Shown here in pieces: positions 14,290 to 23,396 of a stretch of DNA of 42,354 nucleotides (within the stretch, counting starts at the first letter, position 1; the number at the start of each line of letters is the position of its first letter). The position numbers were made by a program, and so were the translations under genes. Below the pieces are notes generated by a model that saw only the letters and a program-made list of their open reading frames with translations, was not told the DNA's origin and did no database searches. Source of the DNA: Candidatus Binatus soli (GTDB taxonomy: Bacteria; Desulfobacterota; Binatia; Binatales; Binataceae); contig DLMJ01000018.1 in assembly GCA_002479255.1 (NCBI GenBank), forward strand, positions 1 to 42,354. The letters are read 5' to 3'.

Positions 14290-16617
14290 TTGAGTAATCA
14301 GACCTTCATAACCATCGGACCCTACTGGGATATCATTCACCGCCACTGGGTGATCTTCTTTTCAACCGTCGCGGCCGGTTTGGCGCTCACGGTGCTGGCT
14401 GTGGTTCTTGTACCCAAGGAATACACTTCATCAGTGCTGCTGGAAGTCTGGCATGCCGATATTCAGGCCAATTTGATCGGAGCCGAGCCGCAAAATACTA
14501 CCGACAATACTCATCTGGAATCGCGTCTGGAGGCTCTTAGCGAGGAAACCATCAGACCCGGCCATCTTGCGGAATTGATATCGAAGCACGGACTGTATCT
14601 TCTGGGCGGCAAGCCGGAGCCCGGCGCAATGGGAGAAATGGCCGGCGAGATTTCGATTACTATTCCCGATTCCGTGTTGCAGTCAGCGAACGGGACCCCG
14701 AATCGTTGGACGAGAAGCCTTCCTCCGGACGACATCGAGATTTCGTTTCAGTACCGCGATCCGGCCAAGGCGCAAGCGGTTGCGAGTGATTTGGGAAACA
14801 TAATGATTGATGAGTACCGCAGGGAACGTGAGCGCCACAATGCGGAAACCATCAAACTACTTTCGAGCGAACTGGATGAGACCAAAGGCAAGCTCGCCGA
14901 AAGCCAGCGCCAAATCAAAATCCTGAAGGAGAAATATCGCGGGAGCATGCCGCAAGACCTCGATGACAACGTCAATGCCTTGCAGGCGCTTCAATTGCAG
15001 CTCGAACGGGCCAAGCAGAGCGCCGACAACAAGACCGATGCGTCGGGAGCACCTTTGCCGAAGGCGCCAATGCCAAACACGCCCGATGCGGCGCTGGCGG
15101 CGCTGCAGGCAAAGCTGTTTGCGCTCAAAGCCCAGTACAGCGACGAGTATCCGGAAGTGATCGAAACCAAGTCGCAGATCGCCGACCTGGAGAAGGAAAT
15201 CGTAAAACCCGGCAATCAACCGGCCGTTGCGCCGCCCCCCCCCGATTCGGCTGCCCGTATGGTCCAGCAGCAAATTGACGATTACCAGCGCAGAATTGCC
15301 GAGACTCCAGCGCATGAGGAGGTAATGGCTGCGGTGGACCGCGACTATGGAATCCTGTCGAACCGCTATCACGATCTGAGCAATCTCTTTTTCGAAGCTC
15401 GCGCCGATCAGGCAGTGCTTGAACGCGGCCAGGGGGAGCGCTTACAGATGCTGCAGCCTGCCTCGCTGCCCATCAGCCCGTCATACCCAAAGCCGCTCTT
15501 GCTGATAGGAGGCGGCGTTGCTGCGACGCTGTTGATCGCGCTGGCGATCCCCTTCGGGCTGTTCTACACGGATACTTCATTCAAGGATTCCGATGACGTG
15601 AAAGCCGAGTTCGCCGATGTCAACACAATTGTCATCTCGCGGGTGCGGGAAATCCAGCCCGGTTACGTCAATGGTGAGCTAAAATCGGCGGAGGCCCTGC
15701 TCGCGCTGCCGGGAAATGGGGTCGCAGCCGACTCCGACGCAAGCGGAAATGGACAGTCCGCCAACGGCGGTCAAACTACGGCCGATGGCGAATCAGCAAA
15801 CCATAATGGGGCTAATGGAGATTTGCAGGCGCTCATGGGCCGCGCCGCAAGGTTCGCCACGCGCTATCCGGCGCCGCCCTTGGTGGTGGCTGGAGAGGGG
15901 ATGATCGGCAGTGCGGCTGACGAGTTCCAGCTGCTCGCCTTCAAGCTGAAATCATGGGCGGCGCAACACGACGACGCCAAGGTATTCGTCGTTGCAAGCG
16001 GCATCGGCGGCGAGGGAAAGAGTTTTGTCGCGCTGAATCTGGCAGCCGCGCTAGCCGTATCGGGTAGCGGCGCTCTCTTGATCGACGGCGATATCCGCGC
16101 GCCATTTCAGCACTATGCCTTTCCGGTGCCGAAAGTGGGAGGACTGCTCGGATGTCTGCAGGGAACCACGAAATTCGCTTCCAGCGTACTGCCGACGCCC
16201 GTGCCGGGGCTGAGCCTGTTGCCCTCGGGAGGAACAAGCAACCGCGCGCCGGAATACCTCGCTTCCGCCAAAATGGACGAGTTGATGAAAACCTTGAAGG
16301 GCAGCGGCGCTTACCAATACATAATAATTGATACCCCGCCGGCATTGCTGGTTCCGGATGCCCAGATTCTCGCGAGAGCCGGAGATGGCACAATCCTCGT
16401 GACCGCCGCCGACAGCACCTCACGCGTCGCGACCACCAAGACTTTTCTTATGTTCGATCCCGAGACTCTGTTCGGCGTGGTGCTGAACCGCTTCAAGCCT
16501 TCGTATTCGACTTTGCGCAGCGAGCGTTATGGCCGCTACGGACGCTACGGCCGCTACGGGCGCTACGGGAAATACTCGAAGTACTCGAAGTACACGGACC
16601 CTGAATTGCACGAATGA
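14290..16617 (+). CDS. Wzc/EpsB-like chain-length determinant with BY-kinase domain
   Basis: The 775-aa protein joins a Wzz domain (membrane helix near residues 18-38, long coiled coil around 180-260, second helix about 402-426) to a cytoplasmic tyrosine autokinase. Walker A is GIGGEGKS (about 570-577), Walker A' is LLIDGDIRAP (about 598), and the Walker B-type strand is YIIIDTPPAL (about 677). The C-terminus carries an unusual tyrosine tail: Tyr at 747, 750, 753, 756, 759, 762, 765 and 768, as RYG then KYS repeats. It controls polymer length and export with Wza. The start is TTG 14290. A C9 tract lies in the Pro-rich linker at 15235-15243. The stop overlaps the next gene (ATGA at 16614). Confidence 0.93.
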   Translation: MSNQTFITIGPYWDIIHRHWVIFFSTVAAGLALTVLAVVLVPKEYTSSVLLEVWHADIQANLIGAEPQNTTDNTHLESRLEALSEETIRPGHLAELISKHGLYLLGGKPEPGAMGEMAGEISITIPDSVLQSANGTPNRWTRSLPPDDIEISFQYRDPAKAQAVASDLGNIMIDEYRRERERHNAETIKLLSSELDETKGKLAESQRQIKILKEKYRGSMPQDLDDNVNALQALQLQLERAKQSADNKTDASGAPLPKAPMPNTPDAALAALQAKLFALKAQYSDEYPEVIETKSQIADLEKEIVKPGNQPAVAPPPPDSAARMVQQQIDDYQRRIAETPAHEEVMAAVDRDYGILSNRYHDLSNLFFEARADQAVLERGQGERLQMLQPASLPISPSYPKPLLLIGGGVAATLLIALAIPFGLFYTDTSFKDSDDVKAEFADVNTIVISRVREIQPGYVNGELKSAEALLALPGNGVAADSDASGNGQSANGGQTTADGESANHNGANGDLQALMGRAARFATRYPAPPLVVAGEGMIGSAADEFQLLAFKLKSWAAQHDDAKVFVVASGIGGEGKSFVALNLAAALAVSGSGALLIDGDIRAPFQHYAFPVPKVGGLLGCLQGTTKFASSVLPTPVPGLSLLPSGGTSNRAPEYLASAKMDELMKTLKGSGAYQYIIIDTPPALLVPDAQILARAGDGTILVTAADSTSRVATTKTFLMFDPETLFGVVLNRFKPSYSTLRSERYGRYGRYGRYGRYGKYSKYSKYTDPELHE
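15235..15243 (+). repeat. C9 homopolymer inside the BY-kinase gene
   Basis: Nine consecutive C residues encode part of a Pro-Pro-Pro-Pro stretch at about residues 316-319, between the coiled coil and the second membrane helix. A one-base slip would truncate the protein before its kinase domain. Confidence 0.8.
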
Positions 16618-17867
16618 CTGACGGCGCGTTCAGCTTGAGCCCGCCAGGATCGTTCCGCCTCAGCGCCGATCCCGCATTTCAAGACGAGGTGCGCGGCGAG
16701 CTGGAACGGCTGCTCGCGCGCGTGCGCAATTGCGCCGCCGCTCCAAGTGTCGCCGGCGTTCTCCTGACGGGAAGTTTCGCGCGCGGCGAGGGAACAATAA
16801 TCCCACATCCCAGGACCAATAGCCGGTGGTTGAGCGACGTCGAGTGCCTGGTGGTAGTGAAGGGCGGCATCGTCTCAAGGCGGGAGATTCGGCGGTCGAT
16901 GCGGCAGGTCGAACTGGACACCAACTCCGATTCCGCCAATGCCGAGCGCGGAATCAAGGTTGAATTGCGCGCGATTCTGACGCAGGGGATGACTCGGTTG
17001 CGGCCGGCTATCTTTACCCGAGAGCTGTGCGAGCATGCAAAGCTGCTGTGGGGCGATCCCGCCGCGATTCCGGTTCCGCGGGTGGCGCCGAGCGGAGACG
17101 CAATCCCCAAATATGATGCGTTTCGTTTGCTGAACAACCGGATAATCGAACAAATTGCGGTACGGAGTGAGTATGCGGACCGCGTCAGCGATAATACTGC
17201 GACTGCGTACTCACTGGCCAAATTCTGGATTGATCTGGGAACGTCGCTGTCGGTTTTTTTGGGATGCTACCAACCGGCATATCGGAGCAGGCGAAAGCCG
17301 GTTGAGGAAGCCCTTGGCGCGCACAAAGAGATTTTGGGAGCCGAGATGTCCAGTCGGCTCATCTCCCGTTTCCGCAATGCGATGGCTCAAAAGCTCGGCC
17401 AGACCGGATTTGCGCCGGGAGATCTCGCCTGTGAATTCAGCGAGGCCGTTGAGATTGCGCGCGCGACCTGGGACTGGGAAAGCGGGCAATTGCTGGGCAC
17501 AAACACGGCTGTGGGTGATTGGCGCGGGATCTTCGTGCGACTGAGCAGTATCGAGACCGCCGCGCAGCGGCTACGTGACTGGGCTCGCGTGTTTCGGCGG
17601 CCTTCCAGATTGCGTCAATTGGGATCCCGCGCGATGTTCGCGGCGGCGCGGGTCGGTTCGCTCGCCACGCTGATATACGGAACCGGATGCGTGATCGATT
17701 TCTTCTGGGACGAGATCGGATCGGATGGCGGTCGAGGAACCGACATGGTGGCCGGGCTTTGCCGCGCGCTCGCCGTTGAAGCGCAGGACGCGTCGGAACG
17801 CCGGCGGCTGCTCACTCGCGCCACGCTCGGAGCTTGGGAGAGGCATTTGAGGTTCGCTGCCGCATGA
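16614..17867 (+). CDS. Polymerase-beta-fold nucleotidyltransferase-like protein
   Basis: The 417-aa product has a nucleotidyltransferase signature near its N-terminus: LLTGSFARGEG (about residues 49-59), then SDVECLVVV (about 72-80), giving the G-S...D-x-E metal-binding pattern. A 20-residue stretch separates GS from the acidic pair, longer than the usual 9-13. A third acidic site may be in GIKVELRAI, and LLWGDP follows. The C-terminal 250 residues are helical and of unknown role. It is ATGA-coupled both to the BY-kinase upstream and to the GT2 downstream, so it is a core member of the operon. It may nucleotidylate a protein or sugar; no substrate is known. Confidence 0.75.
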   Translation: MTDGAFSLSPPGSFRLSADPAFQDEVRGELERLLARVRNCAAAPSVAGVLLTGSFARGEGTIIPHPRTNSRWLSDVECLVVVKGGIVSRREIRRSMRQVELDTNSDSANAERGIKVELRAILTQGMTRLRPAIFTRELCEHAKLLWGDPAAIPVPRVAPSGDAIPKYDAFRLLNNRIIEQIAVRSEYADRVSDNTATAYSLAKFWIDLGTSLSVFLGCYQPAYRSRRKPVEEALGAHKEILGAEMSSRLISRFRNAMAQKLGQTGFAPGDLACEFSEAVEIARATWDWESGQLLGTNTAVGDWRGIFVRLSSIETAAQRLRDWARVFRRPSRLRQLGSRAMFAAARVGSLATLIYGTGCVIDFFWDEIGSDGGRGTDMVAGLCRALAVEAQDASERRRLLTRATLGAWERHLRFAAA

Positions 17868-18787
17868 GTCGCACGGTCACCATCTCGATTCTCACTTACA
17901 AGCGCCATCAACATCTCAGGCGCGCGCTGGCATCGGTGCTTCCGTACGCGGACCAGGTGGCCGAGATCATCGTGGTCGACAACGCCGCTGAACCGGAACT
18001 GAAAAGCCTTCTGGCGTCCGAATATCCGAATGTGCGCTACATCGCCGCACCGTCCAACGCCGGGTGCGAGGGCCGAAACATCGGGCTGCGCGCAGCCGGT
18101 ACTCCAATCGTAATTACACTCGATGACGACGTCGAATTGTCCAGCTCCAATTGCATCACGGAAGTGGAAACCGCATTTTCGCGCGATCCGCAACTCGCGT
18201 GCCTTGTCTTCACCGTCAACGGCGTAGACGGTAAGGTTCTGGCACGCGATTGGTGCCATCCCCGCCCGATCTCGCACGCCACCAGGGAGTTCGAAACTCA
18301 CTTTATTATAGAGGGAATGTGCGCGCTCAGCCGCGAAAAGGTTCTGTCGGTGGGCGGCTACTCGGGCGAATTCTTCCTCGGCCACGAGGGCGTGGACCTC
18401 GCCTACCGATTAATCGGCAGCGGCTGCCGCGTCGTGCATACACCCCGCGTATCGACAACGCATCACGTCGCGATCGAGCAGCATCCATCTTGGCGGGTCT
18501 ATTATTACTACACACGAAATGGAATCTGGGTTGTCTATCGATTATTTCCGCCGTTGACGGCCATCCCACGCATGTTTGCCCATCTCGCTACGATGGGATT
18601 TTTTTCGCTGCGCGCAGGGCAAGGTCGGGCGTATCTGCGGGGATTCGTAGACGGGGTGCGCGGGTTGTCGCGAATGGACCGCCGCAATCTCGATGCTGAC
18701 TCACTAAAGCATGTGCGCGAGATCCGGTCTGAACGGGCGTCATTATTTGGAAGAATCCAGCGCCACCTCCGCGAGAGAATTCTGTAG
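17864..18787 (+). CDS. GT2-family glycosyltransferase
   Basis: ATG 17864 overlaps the stop of the nucleotidyltransferase gene (ATGA), which fixes the start. The 307-aa GT-A protein shows TVTISILTYKRHQHLRRAL, IIVVDNAAEPEL, SNAGCEGRNIGL and the DXD-type ITLDDDVEL, then FIIEGMCALSREKVLSVGGY and a histidine-rich acceptor region (STTHHVAIEQHPSWR). A single hydrophobic stretch near the C-terminus may associate with the membrane. It resembles rhamnosyl- or galactosyl-type GT2 enzymes that add one sugar to a lipid-linked repeat unit; the specificity cannot be stated. Confidence 0.9.
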   Translation: MSRTVTISILTYKRHQHLRRALASVLPYADQVAEIIVVDNAAEPELKSLLASEYPNVRYIAAPSNAGCEGRNIGLRAAGTPIVITLDDDVELSSSNCITEVETAFSRDPQLACLVFTVNGVDGKVLARDWCHPRPISHATREFETHFIIEGMCALSREKVLSVGGYSGEFFLGHEGVDLAYRLIGSGCRVVHTPRVSTTHHVAIEQHPSWRVYYYYTRNGIWVVYRLFPPLTAIPRMFAHLATMGFFSLRAGQGRAYLRGFVDGVRGLSRMDRRNLDADSLKHVREIRSERASLFGRIQRHLRERIL

Positions 18788-18883
18788 CATTTGCGGAGTC
18801 TGTTCGGGGTGTATCTCAAATTTTGGAACCTTCCAGCGGCACGCGAATGATCGCCAATTGATGCAGGGGACGGGCTCAGCGCC

Positions 18884-20155
18884 GTGATTCTTTATTTCAT
18901 CTTTTTGTTTCTCGTTCCGTTTCAGGAGCATCACATCCTGGGAGCCCAGCTTTTCCATGTCGGGTCATTTCCCGTCACGCCGATTAAATTGGTGGGAATT
19001 CCCCTGGTCGTTGCCACCCTGTTGCTCAGCCGGCCGCGCGATGCAGCGCCGCGGCCAAGCACGGGAATTCTTTTGCTGTTCGCCGCGTTCGCGCTGTTTC
19101 AGGTTCTTGGGACTACCTTGTCTTCCTTGAGACTTCCGGCCAGCGATGCATCCTTGCTGTTTTCCGCCGCGATTCTCATGTTCGCGACGAATATCCTGAT
19201 CAGCTCACAACGCAGATTGCGAATGACTATTCGGGTGATCGTGCTGGTCGAAACGTTTGCCAGCATTTGGCTGTACAAACAGTACTACATTGATCATTCG
19301 CCGCGGCCGAGTGGTCCTTCGATGGATTCCAATTACGAAGCGCTCTCATTGGTCATGACGGTGCCGCTCGCAATCTGGCTGGCCCGCTACGACCAGCGCG
19401 ATCTGTGGAAATGGGCCGGACGGATTTGCACCCCGATTCTCACATTCGCGGTTTTCCTTTCGCAGTCGCGAGGGGGGGTGCTTGCGCTAATCGTGATGAC
19501 CGCGCTGGCGTGGGTGAATTCCCGGCATAAAATGCGATTGGTGGTGGGATTCACAGTCGCGACCGCCCTCATGGTCGCGATTGGTCCCGGCCAAACGATC
19601 AAGCGGTTCCAGCAGATTCAGTTCCAAGGACAGTGGGAGACTGGCCCTGAAGCCTCGACGCGAGCGCGTGTCGAGTTGGCGCGAGCGGGGCTCCATATGA
19701 TGGAGGCTCATCCGGTTTTCGGCGTAGGGCTGGGCCAATTCAAGTCGGTCGTGGTTCACTACAACCCGATGCTGACCAGCGTTGGGGAAACTGGTCACAT
19801 CGCACACAACACCTACGTACAGTTGGGCGCCGAGGGAGGGATTCCCACGCTGGCGCTCTATTTGGCGATTCTGGGGGTGACCCTGGCTACTTGCCGGGCC
19901 TCCCAGAAGTTGCCGGGCGTGCCCGAAGATATTTCGGCGCTCGCACTGTCATTTCAGATCGGATTGATCGGCGCTATGGTGGCGGGAATTTTTATCAGCG
20001 CGCAATACGTAAAGGAAACCTGGATATTTATCTCGCTCGCGCCCAATTTGTACGCACTTTCCGTTCAGGCGGCGGCAATGAGCAGGAAGACCGTATCCGC
20101 TCAGCCCAAGCCTGCGAAGCAAATGGCCCTGAGGCCACGCCTGCGTACCGGATGA
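18884..20155 (+). CDS. O-antigen polymerase/ligase (Wzy_C family) membrane protein
   Basis: The 423-aa product has about ten to twelve predicted membrane helices, starting directly at the N-terminus (LYFIFLFLVPF). The Wzy_C signature region includes FLSQSRGGVLALIVM (about residues 186-200), a long periplasmic loop with ARAGLHMMEAHPVFGVGLGQF (a helix ending in GxGLG), and HIAHNTYVQLGAEGGIP, where the conserved His precedes NTYV. These are typical of O-antigen ligase/polymerase proteins. It should polymerise or ligate the undecaprenyl-linked repeat unit in the periplasm. The start is GTG 18884 with weak AGGGGA upstream. Its stop overlaps the next ATG at 20152. Confidence 0.9.
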   Translation: MILYFIFLFLVPFQEHHILGAQLFHVGSFPVTPIKLVGIPLVVATLLLSRPRDAAPRPSTGILLLFAAFALFQVLGTTLSSLRLPASDASLLFSAAILMFATNILISSQRRLRMTIRVIVLVETFASIWLYKQYYIDHSPRPSGPSMDSNYEALSLVMTVPLAIWLARYDQRDLWKWAGRICTPILTFAVFLSQSRGGVLALIVMTALAWVNSRHKMRLVVGFTVATALMVAIGPGQTIKRFQQIQFQGQWETGPEASTRARVELARAGLHMMEAHPVFGVGLGQFKSVVVHYNPMLTSVGETGHIAHNTYVQLGAEGGIPTLALYLAILGVTLATCRASQKLPGVPEDISALALSFQIGLIGAMVAGIFISAQYVKETWIFISLAPNLYALSVQAAAMSRKTVSAQPKPAKQMALRPRLRTG

Positions 20156-21360
20156 GGATCCTGCTCGTTTCAGAGATGATCCCTTGTCTGCCGAGCCATG
20201 ACGGGTTCCGCCTGATATCCGCAAACCTGATTCGCAACCTCTTCGATCGTCACGAAATTCACCTGATTGCGCTATCGCGCGGGGATGAGAGCGAAGAGCA
20301 ATCGGAGTGGCCGCGCGCTTACTGCCAATCCGTCTCGATTTTTCGTTCCGAACATGGAATTCGAGCCAAAGTGCGCGCGATAACCGGCGACGTCGATCCA
20401 GCGCTGACGCGCTTCATCAGCGATGCGGTCGCAAGAGTGCGTCCGGACGTGCTCCATCTCGAAGGCGGAGGATTGGCTGCGCTGCTTCGCTCGACGACGC
20501 GAGGGTTGCCGGGAATTCTCTGCGTGCATGACTCGAAGGCGCTGAGGTGCCGGGAATTCGCCGGCTATGCCGCCCGGGCGCGAGAGCGGTTTCGTCTCAA
20601 GCTTCTCTCGCTTCTCGCGCGGCGTCAGGAGCTACGATGGTTTGGATACGCGGACCGCGTCGTGGTCACGTCCCCCTCCGACGCACAGGCGCTGTCGGTC
20701 GGATTAAGCGCGGAACGAATCGCCGTGATACCCAACGGCGTTGACCTTGAGTATTTCGCGTACCGGCCGGCGCCAGAAGCGGGCCGAATCGTCTTCACCG
20801 GCAATATGAGCTGGCCGCCTAATGAAGATGCGGCCGAACATTTTGCTCGCGATCTCATGCCAGCGATCCGAAATCGGATTCCAGGCGCTTCTTTCTGGAT
20901 CGTAGGCGCGCAACCATCCTTGCGAGTTCGAAATCTGTCGAGCGTTCCCGGAATTCACGTCACAGGGACGGTCGCCGATATTCGGCCGTGGATCTGGAGC
21001 GCGGCCGTTTACGCCAGTCCGCTGAGATTTGGGCTCGGCGTGAAAAACAAGATTCTCGAGGCGATGGCTTCCGGCGCGCCCATAGTTGCAACCTCGCGAA
21101 GCCTCTCCGGCACGCCATTGATCGACGGGCGGCACGCGATGATCGCGGATGACGACGCAAAATTCGGCGATTCGGTCGCCCGGCTATTGGCCGACCCCGC
21201 GCTGCGCGAATCGCTCTCGCGCGAAGCGCGGCGCAAAGCCGAAGCGGAGTACTCCTGGCGCTCGGTCGCGACGAAATATGAGGAGGTATATCGCGAAGCT
21301 TTGGCGCAGCGCGACCCGCCGCATCTGCTGGAGTCGCGAGGCCCGTTCAAAGGCCGCTAA
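20152..21360 (+). CDS. GT4-type sugar transferase of the PEP-CTERM/EpsH1-associated group
   Basis: ATG 20152 forms an ATGA overlap with the polymerase stop and is preferred over an upstream in-frame start inside that gene. The 402-aa GT-B enzyme shows MRILLVSEMIPCLPSHDG, VVVTSPSDAQAL, VIPNGVDLEYF, then IVFTGNMSWPPNEDA, IHVTGTVADIRPWI and PLRFGLGVKNKILEAMASG. This last block (G-x-KNK-x-LEAMA-x-G) is the hallmark of the TIGR03087-like sugar transferases found with exosortase loci. It is the last gene of the plus-strand EPS operon and converges with the GT2 on the other strand with a 4-bp stop overlap. Confidence 0.88.
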   Translation: MRILLVSEMIPCLPSHDGFRLISANLIRNLFDRHEIHLIALSRGDESEEQSEWPRAYCQSVSIFRSEHGIRAKVRAITGDVDPALTRFISDAVARVRPDVLHLEGGGLAALLRSTTRGLPGILCVHDSKALRCREFAGYAARARERFRLKLLSLLARRQELRWFGYADRVVVTSPSDAQALSVGLSAERIAVIPNGVDLEYFAYRPAPEAGRIVFTGNMSWPPNEDAAEHFARDLMPAIRNRIPGASFWIVGAQPSLRVRNLSSVPGIHVTGTVADIRPWIWSAAVYASPLRFGLGVKNKILEAMASGAPIVATSRSLSGTPLIDGRHAMIADDDAKFGDSVARLLADPALRESLSREARRKAEAEYSWRSVATKYEEVYREALAQRDPPHLLESRGPFKGR

Positions 21361-22499
21361 ACGCTTGCGTTGCGATGGCCGCCATTTGGTCTGGCGACCG
21401 GCGCTGGCGGCGTCCCGTCGCTCCTGAGCGTCGACGGGACGAAATCCTTCGCCAGAGTCTTCGCGCGCCGCCGACGGGGCTGCAAACCGAGCCGGATTAT
21501 CTTCACTGCCGCGGCTTGCGGCAGAAGCGCGACGAGCGGAAACCAGAGCGTGTGAAAGAGCCTGCTTCGAAGGTTGTATCCGGAATTATGCCAAGAGACC
21601 CTTATTCCCGTAAGCATCAGGCGCATCGGCCGATCGTCCATTATCGGGTGATGGGTTGGGTCGACACGCAATGAGGCCAGTCGATACTTCAGATGCGCTG
21701 GCTCGCGCGCGGCCCAATTGCGTGGAATTGTGAACCCTGAGCGGCTGGCGAACTCAGCCAGCGCCCATTCGCGCTGCAGATCGATGATGATCTTGACGCG
21801 CAGCTTGCGTGAATCCATCTCCTCGCCGAGCATGCCGAGATTGGACTCGTGAATCCGGTAGCAACCGAGGGTTTTTCTGAGCGAAACGACTTCTCCCAAA
21901 AACGGCGCAATAATTAGAAGCGGGGCGTCGGCTGCCTGATGCCACTGTGGCTCGGGCAGCGGCAGGACTCGGTCGAGAACCGCTCGCGCGAAAGCGTTCC
22001 CGCTGGTGGGAACTCCGATGTAGCCGCCTGCATCGAGTATCGAATCCCTGATGTCGCCCTCTGGCATCTGCGCCGGGGAATATGGAACGACTCCTCCAAG
22101 CGCGCGCCCCTGCGCGTCGATATGGGCCAGAACGAATTGCGCCTTCGCCACTCCCGGATGCCACGCCCGCACGACCTCCTCGACGGCGTTCGGCAGCAAG
22201 AGATCATCCGCGTCGAGAAACATCACGATGCTGCCGTGACTCGCGCGAAATCCGGCGTTGAATGCGGATGCCTGCCCGCCGTTTGGCTTAAAGATTGCGG
22301 ATACCCTGCCGCCATAGCTCGAAATCACCTCGCGGGAATTGTCGGTCGAACCGTCATCGACAGCTACTACTTCGACGGGCGCATAGGTCTGCTCAAGCGC
22401 ACTATGAATTGCCGCGCGCAGGAAACGACCATAGTTGAAGTTATTGACGACAATGCTGACCAGCGGTTGCAAGTCGTTCTGCCTTTCGCCGGCGTTCAT
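21357..22499 (-). CDS. GT2-family glycosyltransferase
   Basis: The 380-aa product has an N-terminal GT-A domain: PLVSIVVNNFNYGRFLRAA, VEVVAVDDGSTDNS, FKPNGGQASAFNAGF and the DXD motif in IVMFLDADDLL (about residues 91-101), followed by GNAFARAVLDRVLP and a helical C-terminal half with a hydrophobic segment near residues 318-333 (LWFPLVALLPQAAAV). It lies on the minus strand downstream of an FkbM methyltransferase (96-bp gap) and ends in a 4-bp overlap with the convergent GT4. It probably adds a sugar to the same polymer. Confidence 0.9.
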   Translation of the reverse strand: MNAGERQNDLQPLVSIVVNNFNYGRFLRAAIHSALEQTYAPVEVVAVDDGSTDNSREVISSYGGRVSAIFKPNGGQASAFNAGFRASHGSIVMFLDADDLLLPNAVEEVVRAWHPGVAKAQFVLAHIDAQGRALGGVVPYSPAQMPEGDIRDSILDAGGYIGVPTSGNAFARAVLDRVLPLPEPQWHQAADAPLLIIAPFLGEVVSLRKTLGCYRIHESNLGMLGEEMDSRKLRVKIIIDLQREWALAEFASRSGFTIPRNWAAREPAHLKYRLASLRVDPTHHPIMDDRPMRLMLTGIRVSWHNSGYNLRSRLFHTLWFPLVALLPQAAAVKIIRLGLQPRRRRAKTLAKDFVPSTLRSDGTPPAPVARPNGGHRNASV

Positions 22500-22595
22500 C
22501 GCATTTGCGGACGATTCGGCGGGGTTGGATCAAAGGCCGCGTGGCTGGATGCCTCGGTCGACCCGGGGACGTTCAGACGGCAGCGATGCATCGGC

Positions 22596-23396
22596 CTAGG
22601 CGAGACTCGCATGTGTATCGTACCAGCTCACATCCGGCCGCAAGACGTTGGTTATCTTGTTGCCGAGCGGAAGCCGGCGAATCCATCCCTTGTCACCGAA
22701 GAGTCGCTGCACGCGCACAATTTTGCGGTATCCCTCGACCACTCGGTCGCCACTAAGCCACTGGCCGGGAGCCTCTTCGCCGAACATTCCGCTTGAACCG
22801 TAGGGGAACCTGTACTCGACGAATCGTCCCTCGCGCGCCGGAGAGGGGCAGGACTGAAGCGGCACATGGCCCTGTCGGACGATCTTGAACTTGACGTAGC
22901 CCAATCCACTTAGGGCCGCTATTTCCTTGCGGATACCGGAGAGAGCATCTACTTCCGCTTCAATCGAAATATACTGGGGGCGGTCGTCGAACTCCGCGAG
23001 AGCCTTCAGACACAGCAGATCAGCTCCCTCGATGTCCACTTTCATGTAGTAGGGAATGCCGAATTGGCTGAGAATTTCGCCAAACTGCCTGCCTTCAACC
23101 GTGATTTCGCGCGATACAGCGCCCAGCCGCTCGTTACGCTTGGCGGCATCGCGTCGGATGCTTCCCCAGACGTCGTTGTCACTCTCAAAGAAGCTGATCG
23201 GGCCGGAAGTTTCCGCGACGGCAACGTTCAACAGCACTAGGCGTCCGGATTCTATGTCGTGAGTAAACTTCTGGCGACCCGCATGATAAAGCGCGGGGTG
23301 TGCCTCGATGGCTACGACCTTGAACCCCTTTGTCAAATAAAATTCGGTGTCTTCCCCGCGGTGGAAGCCCACATCGTAGATCAGATCCCTCTGCAT
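22596..23396 (-). CDS. FkbM-family SAM-dependent methyltransferase
   Basis: The 266-aa protein starts at once in the SAM domain: LIYDVGFHRGEDTEFYL (motif I, residues 5-21), VVAIEAHPALY, and the FkbM motif YYMKVDIEGADLLCLKAL (about 116-133) with YISIEAEV. A C-terminal extension (SSGMFGEEAPGQWL and following) is common in the group seen in sugar loci. It likely O-methylates an EPS sugar. It differs clearly from the FkbM protein at 5795-6634, so two different methylation positions are possible. It is in tandem with a sulfotransferase upstream and the GT2 downstream. Confidence 0.85.
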   Translation of the reverse strand: MQRDLIYDVGFHRGEDTEFYLTKGFKVVAIEAHPALYHAGRQKFTHDIESGRLVLLNVAVAETSGPISFFESDNDVWGSIRRDAAKRNERLGAVSREITVEGRQFGEILSQFGIPYYMKVDIEGADLLCLKALAEFDDRPQYISIEAEVDALSGIRKEIAALSGLGYVKFKIVRQGHVPLQSCPSPAREGRFVEYRFPYGSSGMFGEEAPGQWLSGDRVVEGYRKIVRVQRLFGDKGWIRRLPLGNKITNVLRPDVSWYDTHASLA

